Below are positions 4,769-8,524 of a DNA stretch of 8,524 nucleotides, piece by piece. The position numbers were made by a program, and so were the translations under genes. How positions within the stretch are numbered: position 1 is the stretch's first letter; every line of letters starts with the position of its first letter. The stretch comes from Pseudomonadota bacterium (GTDB taxonomy: Bacteria; Pseudomonadota; Gammaproteobacteria; Burkholderiales; Burkholderiaceae_C). The notes under the pieces were generated by a model. It was not told the DNA's origin, did not search any database, and saw nothing but the letters and a program-made list of their open reading frames with translations. The DNA lies in contig JAEWBU010000269.1 in assembly GCA_023390985.1 (NCBI GenBank), positions 1 to 8,524 of the forward strand. Reading direction: 5' to 3'.

Positions 4769-6286
4769 TTGAAAGTTCGAATCCATGCGCTGCGGCCGAA
4801 GGCCGTGGTGCTCGCCACGCTGACCACCCTGTTCCTGGCTGCCTGCGGAGGCGGCGGCGACGGTGGCGGCGCGGCCGATGCCGTTTCCCCGCCTTCCGCC
4901 GGCGCCGGCCCCGCGCCCGTCGCCACCGGCGCGCAGATCAGCTCCAGCCTCACCGCCACGCCGAACACCCGCTACACCGTGGTCGCGAACGGCACGTCCC
5001 CGATCGACGTCTCGCTCGAGATGCCCGACCCGCTGCAACTCGGCGACACGGTCGGCGTCGCCGGGTCGGGTACCGCGCCCTGGCGCCTGACGACGGGCTG
5101 GCTGCCGAACTCGGCCACGCCGGTCGTCGTCGACACGCGCAACCTGGCCGGCAATCCCCCACCCGGCCAGCAGTGGACGGCCCGCCTCGCGCCCATGGAG
5201 TGGCACTGGATCGCCTCCGACCGGCTCAGCCGCGTGCTCGTCGCGATGGACAACCCCGGCCAGATCCACGTCTCGCGCGACGGCGGCCAGAGCTGGGATC
5301 CGGGCAACAGCCCGGTGGAGAACTGGGTCGGCGCGTCGGTCTACCACACGACCAGCCCGACCGACCCGCACGGCCTGCGCAACGTGAACGTGCTGGCCGC
5401 GGGCTTCGGCGGCGGGCTCTTCGAGACCGATGCGAGCGGTGCCTGGGTGCCGGTGCAGTCGGGCATCCCCGGCGTGTCGTTCGCCCCCCGCGACTGGGAA
5501 TCGGTGTCCGCCATCGACAACGGCGTGGCGATCGTCGCCGCGCTGGGCGCGCCGATCTACTACCGCGCTTCGGCCACCAGCCCCTGGGTGGAGACCGTGT
5601 TCCAGGGCACGTCCCAGCGCACCGTCAGCGGCTGGCGCGGCATCGCGCTGGCGCAGAACGGCGTGGCGGTGGCGGGCTCGCAGGACGGCGACCTGGTGGT
5701 GTCCACCAACGTCGCGAACGGCTGGGTGCGGCGGCCGGTGATGGTCAACGGCGCCGAGCTCCGCGATACCTGGTACCGCGCCGCGATCAACCGCGACGGC
5801 AGCCTGATGGCGATCGCCGGCCGCTTCAACTCGGGCCTGTACCTGTCGCGCGACCGCGGCGTCACCTGGACCCGCGCGAACACGCCGACCGGCGACTACA
5901 CGGCGGTGTCGATCAACGGGGACGGCAGCGTGATCGCCGCGACGATCACCAACGCGACGACCGGCGCCGGCGCCCCCACCGGCAGCGTGCAGGTCTCGCG
6001 TGACGGCGGCGCCAGCTTCGCCCCGCTGGCGATGCCCGGCACCGACACCAACTGGCGCGCCGTTGCGCTGTCCGAAGACGGCAACGCGCTCACCGTGGCG
6101 GCCGGCACCTTCACCGCCGTCACCGGCCAGCTCTACACCTCGGTCGGCAACCGAACCAGCTACGGCGCGGGCAACCTGTCGGGCGGCCAGGGCGCGTCGG
6201 TGGACCTGGTCTACGAAGGCACCACGCCGGAAGGCGCCGCGCGCTGGAGCGTGCGCTCGTCCGGCGGCAGCATCACCGTCCGTTGA
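4769..6286 (+). CDS. Lipoprotein with BNR/Asp-box beta-propeller repeats
   Basis: This is a secreted, membrane-anchored protein of unknown function, 505 aa from TTG 4769. The signal peptide has a basic n-region (KVRIHALRPK), a hydrophobic core and the lipobox LAAC, with lipidated Cys26. A Gly/Pro/Ala-rich linker follows (about residues 27-53). The rest is beta-rich, with three Asp-box motifs: SRDGGQSW (169-176), SRDRGVTW (360-367) and SRDGGASF (410-417). Recurrent blades of the form 'A(V/L)..DG..(I/V)A' support a sialidase/Ycf48-like propeller fold, but sialidase activity should not be assumed because no FRIP-type arginine motif is seen. TTG is preferred because GGGAG (4758-4762) sits 6 nt upstream and gives a normal signal peptide; the in-frame ATG 4748 has no Shine-Dalgarno and would add 7 residues. 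It appears to be transcribed alone. Confidence 0.82.
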   Translation: MKVRIHALRPKAVVLATLTTLFLAACGGGGDGGGAADAVSPPSAGAGPAPVATGAQISSSLTATPNTRYTVVANGTSPIDVSLEMPDPLQLGDTVGVAGSGTAPWRLTTGWLPNSATPVVVDTRNLAGNPPPGQQWTARLAPMEWHWIASDRLSRVLVAMDNPGQIHVSRDGGQSWDPGNSPVENWVGASVYHTTSPTDPHGLRNVNVLAAGFGGGLFETDASGAWVPVQSGIPGVSFAPRDWESVSAIDNGVAIVAALGAPIYYRASATSPWVETVFQGTSQRTVSGWRGIALAQNGVAVAGSQDGDLVVSTNVANGWVRRPVMVNGAELRDTWYRAAINRDGSLMAIAGRFNSGLYLSRDRGVTWTRANTPTGDYTAVSINGDGSVIAATITNATTGAGAPTGSVQVSRDGGASFAPLAMPGTDTNWRAVALSEDGNALTVAAGTFTAVTGQLYTSVGNRTSYGAGNLSGGQGASVDLVYEGTTPEGAARWSVRSSGGSITVR

Positions 6287-6292
6287 GGCGAC

Positions 6293-6322
6293 GCAGCGTC
6301 CGGCTCAGCTGCCGGACGCTGC
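6293..6322 (+). terminator. Strong hairpin after the lipoprotein gene (possible terminator)
   Basis: GCAGCGTCCGGC (6293-6304) and GCCGGACGCTGC (6311-6322) form a perfect 12-bp stem with the 6-nt loop TCAGCT, starting 6 bp after the lipoprotein stop. No T-run follows, so it is not a classic intrinsic terminator. It may end transcription with help from a factor or protect the mRNA 3' end. Confidence 0.6.
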
Positions 6323-6325
6323 CCG

Positions 6326-6331
6326 GATAAT
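6326..6331 (+). promoter_or_regulatory. Possible mutS -10 box
   Basis: GATAAT (5 of 6 to consensus) lies immediately after the hairpin and 63 bp before ATG 6394. The expected -35 position falls inside the hairpin and has no recognisable match, so this rests on the -10 alone. Confidence 0.33.
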
Positions 6332-6367
6332 CGGGGGAACGAGAAGCGGGGGCGCAGCGCGGCCCGC

Positions 6368-6372
6368 AGGAG
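6368..6372 (+). promoter_or_regulatory. Ribosome binding site of mutS, spaced for a CTG rather than the ATG
   Basis: AGGAG (6368-6372) is 6 nt before an in-frame CTG (6379-6381) but 21 nt before the first in-frame ATG (6394). Its spacing therefore favours initiation at CTG, or else it is not the site used. Confidence 0.55.
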
Positions 6373-6393
6373 AGTCCCCTGAGCACCGAAGAG

Positions 6394-8524
6394 ATGGCCC
6401 TCAAGGCCGACGGCCACACCCCCATGATGGCCCAGTACCTGGCCATCAAGGCCCAGCATCCGAAGACGCTCGTCTTCTACCGGATGGGCGATTTCTACGA
6501 GCTGTTCTACGCCGACGCCGAGAAGGCCGCGCGGCTGCTCGACATCACGCTCACCCGCCGCGGCAATTCGGCCGGCCAGCCGGTCGTCATGGCCGGCGTG
6601 CCCTTCCATTCGGTCGAGAACTACCTCGCGCGGCTGATCAAGCTGGGCGAGTCGGTCGCCATCTGCGAGCAGGTGGGCGACGTCGGCGCCAGCAAGGGAC
6701 CGGTCGAGCGCAAGGTGGTGCGCGTGGTCACGCCGGGCACGCTGACCGACACTGAACTGCTGTCCGACAAGACCGAGGCCGTGCTGCTGGCCGTGCACCA
6801 GGGCTCGCGCCATCGCTGCGGACTGGCCTGGCTGTCGGTGACCCAGGGCGCGCTGCAGCTGGCCGAATGCGCGGGCGACGAGGTCGAGGCCTGGGTGGCG
6901 CGCATCGCGCCCAGCGAGCTGCTGTTCAGCGCGGACACCACGCCCGCCTTCAACCAGCGCCTGAACGCGCTGCGCTTTTCCACCAGCGTGTCGCTCACCG
7001 AGCGCCCGGCCTTCCAGTTCGATGCCGGCCTGGGCCTGCGCAAGCTGCTGGAGCAGCTGAACACCGCCACCCTGGCCGCCTGGGGCGCCGAGGAGCTCGC
7101 GCACGCGCATGCCGCCGCCGCCGCGCTGCTCGGCTACGCCGAGCACACGCAGGGCCGCGCGCTGTCGCACGTGCAAAGCCTGCAGGTGCAGCGCGACGAC
7201 GAGCTGATCGACCTGCCGATCACCACCCGCCGCAACCTCGAGCTGGTGCAGACCCTGCGCGGGGAGGATTCGCCCACCCTCTTCTCGCTGCTGGACACCT
7301 GCATGACCGGCATGGGCAGCCGCCTGCTCAAGGGCTGGCTGCTGGAGCCGCGGCGCGACCGCACGCAGGCGCAGCAGCGGCTCGATGCCATCGAGCTGCT
7401 GCGCGGCGGCGCCTGGCAGCGGCTGCGCACCGAGCTCAAGGGCACCAGCGACGTCGAGCGCATCACCGCCCGCACCGCGCTGCGCCAGGTGCGCCCGCGC
7501 GAGCTGGTCGGCTTGCGGCAATCGCTCGAGAAGGCGCAGCAGCTCGCCGGCGCGCTGCAAGGCGGCACCGACCTGCTCGCGCGCCTGCGGGCCGACTTGG
7601 CGCCCCCGCCCGGCTGCGCGCAGCTGCTGGCGCGCGCCCTCCAGGAAGAGCCCGCCGCGCTGGTGCGCGACGGCGGCGTGATCGCCCTCGGCCACGACGC
7701 CGAGCTGGACGAGCTGCGCGCCATCCAGGAGAACGCCGACGGTTTCCTGCTCGAGCTGGAGCGGCGCGAGCGCGAGCGCACCGGCATCGCCAACCTCAAG
7801 GTGCAGTTCAACCGGGTGCACGGCTTCTACATCGAGGTGAGCCAGGGCCAGCTGGACAAGGTGCCCGACGACTACCGCCGCCGCCAGACGCTGAAGAACG
7901 CCGAGCGCTTCATCACGCCCGAGCTCAAGGCCTTCGAGGACAAGGCGCTGTCGGCGCAGGAACGCGCCCTGGCGCGCGAGAAGTTCCTGTACGAGCAGCT
8001 GCTCGACCAGCTTCAGCCGCACATCCCCACCCTCACCCGCCTCGCGCGCGCGCTCGCTTCGGTCGATGCGCTGTGTGCCCTGGCGGAGCGTTCGCTCACG
8101 CTGAACTGGTGCCGCCCGCAGTTCACGAAGGAACCGGGCATCGAGATCGTGCAGGGCCGCCATCCGGTGGTCGAGGCGCGACTGGCCGAGACCTCGGGCG
8201 GCAGCTTCATCGCCAACGACACGCGCCTCGGCCCGAAACAGCGCATGCAGGTGATCACGGGCCCCAACATGGGGGGCAAGAGCACCTACATGCGGCAGGT
8301 GGCGATCATCTGCCTGCTGGCGGCGATGGGCTCGTACGTGCCCGCCTCGGACTGCCGGCTGGGCCCGATGGACGCGATCCACACGCGCATCGGCGCCGCC
8401 GACGACCTGGCCAACGCCCAGTCCACCTTCATGCTGGAGATGACCGAGGCGGCCCAGATCCTGCATTCGGCCTCGCCGCAGAGCCTGGTGCTGATGGACG
8501 AGATCGGCCGCGGCACCTCGACCT
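6394..8524 (+). CDS. mutS: DNA mismatch repair protein MutS, 3' end outside window
   Basis: MutS recognises mispaired and small unpaired bases and, after ATP binding, recruits MutL to start repair. About 710 of an expected ~860 residues are present. From ATG 6394: the mismatch-binding GDFYELF with the Phe-X-Glu pair F34/E36; the connector, lever and clamp domains through the middle (for example GFYIEVS and the helical KAERFITPELKAFEDKAL-type region, with N in place of the first A); then the ATPase with Walker A GPNMGGKST (623-631), SYVPA, and Walker B LVLMDEIGRGTST (698-710) where the window ends. All key residues seen are intact, with no frameshift. ATG 6394 is the first usable standard start; ATG 6424/6427 (HTPMMAQYL) are closer to the conserved core, while CTG 6379 has the better-placed Shine-Dalgarno. 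It is separated from the lipoprotein gene by a hairpin and so is probably its own transcription unit. Confidence 0.96.
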   Translation, partial: MALKADGHTPMMAQYLAIKAQHPKTLVFYRMGDFYELFYADAEKAARLLDITLTRRGNSAGQPVVMAGVPFHSVENYLARLIKLGESVAICEQVGDVGASKGPVERKVVRVVTPGTLTDTELLSDKTEAVLLAVHQGSRHRCGLAWLSVTQGALQLAECAGDEVEAWVARIAPSELLFSADTTPAFNQRLNALRFSTSVSLTERPAFQFDAGLGLRKLLEQLNTATLAAWGAEELAHAHAAAAALLGYAEHTQGRALSHVQSLQVQRDDELIDLPITTRRNLELVQTLRGEDSPTLFSLLDTCMTGMGSRLLKGWLLEPRRDRTQAQQRLDAIELLRGGAWQRLRTELKGTSDVERITARTALRQVRPRELVGLRQSLEKAQQLAGALQGGTDLLARLRADLAPPPGCAQLLARALQEEPAALVRDGGVIALGHDAELDELRAIQENADGFLLELERRERERTGIANLKVQFNRVHGFYIEVSQGQLDKVPDDYRRRQTLKNAERFITPELKAFEDKALSAQERALAREKFLYEQLLDQLQPHIPTLTRLARALASVDALCALAERSLTLNWCRPQFTKEPGIEIVQGRHPVVEARLAETSGGSFIANDTRLGPKQRMQVITGPNMGGKSTYMRQVAIICLLAAMGSYVPASDCRLGPMDAIHTRIGAADDLANAQSTFMLEMTEAAQILHSASPQSLVLMDEIGRGTST

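Noticed and set aside
4769..6286. Annotation of the lipoprotein as a sialidase
   Set aside because: Asp boxes alone mark a propeller fold found in many non-enzymes; no arginine triad or FRIP-like motif is recognisable.
6211..8466. A 751-codon open frame on the minus strand opposite mutS
   Set aside because: It runs antisense to an intact, motif-complete mutS. Its product is rich in Arg, Ala, Gly, Leu, Gln and His, as expected from reading GC-rich coding DNA backwards, and shows no recognisable domain.

Overview
The window is about 8.5 kb of very GC-rich DNA from what looks like a betaproteobacterial chromosome. The best guess is Burkholderiales, probably Comamonadaceae. This rests on the style of the MutS, SuhB and TrmJ proteins and on the divergent trmJ/suhB arrangement; it is inferred from memory of these families, not from a search. 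Seven protein genes can be supported. Two are cut by the window edges: the WYL regulator at the left and mutS at the right. No tRNA, rRNA, CRISPR array, transposase or phage gene is visible.

Left part (1-1265): a WYL-domain HTH regulator on the minus strand is divergent from a LysE/RhtB-type exporter on the plus strand. They share an 85-bp intergenic region holding three TGACA-like half sites spaced 10 bp apart, a good operator candidate. Middle part (1266-4228): trmJ (tRNA 2'-O-methyltransferase, minus) is divergent from suhB (inositol monophosphatase family, plus). The suhB stop overlaps the start of an MscS-type channel gene by one base. Right part (4238-8524): a 100-aa unknown protein (minus), a BNR/Asp-box beta-propeller lipoprotein (plus), and the first ~710 codons of mutS (plus), ending just inside the Walker B region.

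The most distinctive structure is a pair of ~85-bp palindromic repeats at 1269-1352 and 4142-4228. Each carries the 20-bp core ATTCCCGCGAAGGCGGGAAT, which has the form of the Neisseria dRS3 repeat. Both sit where genes converge, so they probably act as two-way terminators. They lie in opposite orientation around trmJ-suhB-mscS. Each also supplies the last ~27 codons and the stop of a gene (trmJ and the mscS-like gene), so two unrelated proteins end in closely similar tails, REGG(D/N)P...GSTG(F/S)PPSR.

Otherwise this is mostly housekeeping and accessory chromosome. I see no new multi-gene defence or metabolic system. Smaller points of interest are a possible CTG start for mutS, a 12-bp perfect hairpin between the lipoprotein gene and mutS, and a hairpin in the suhB leader.
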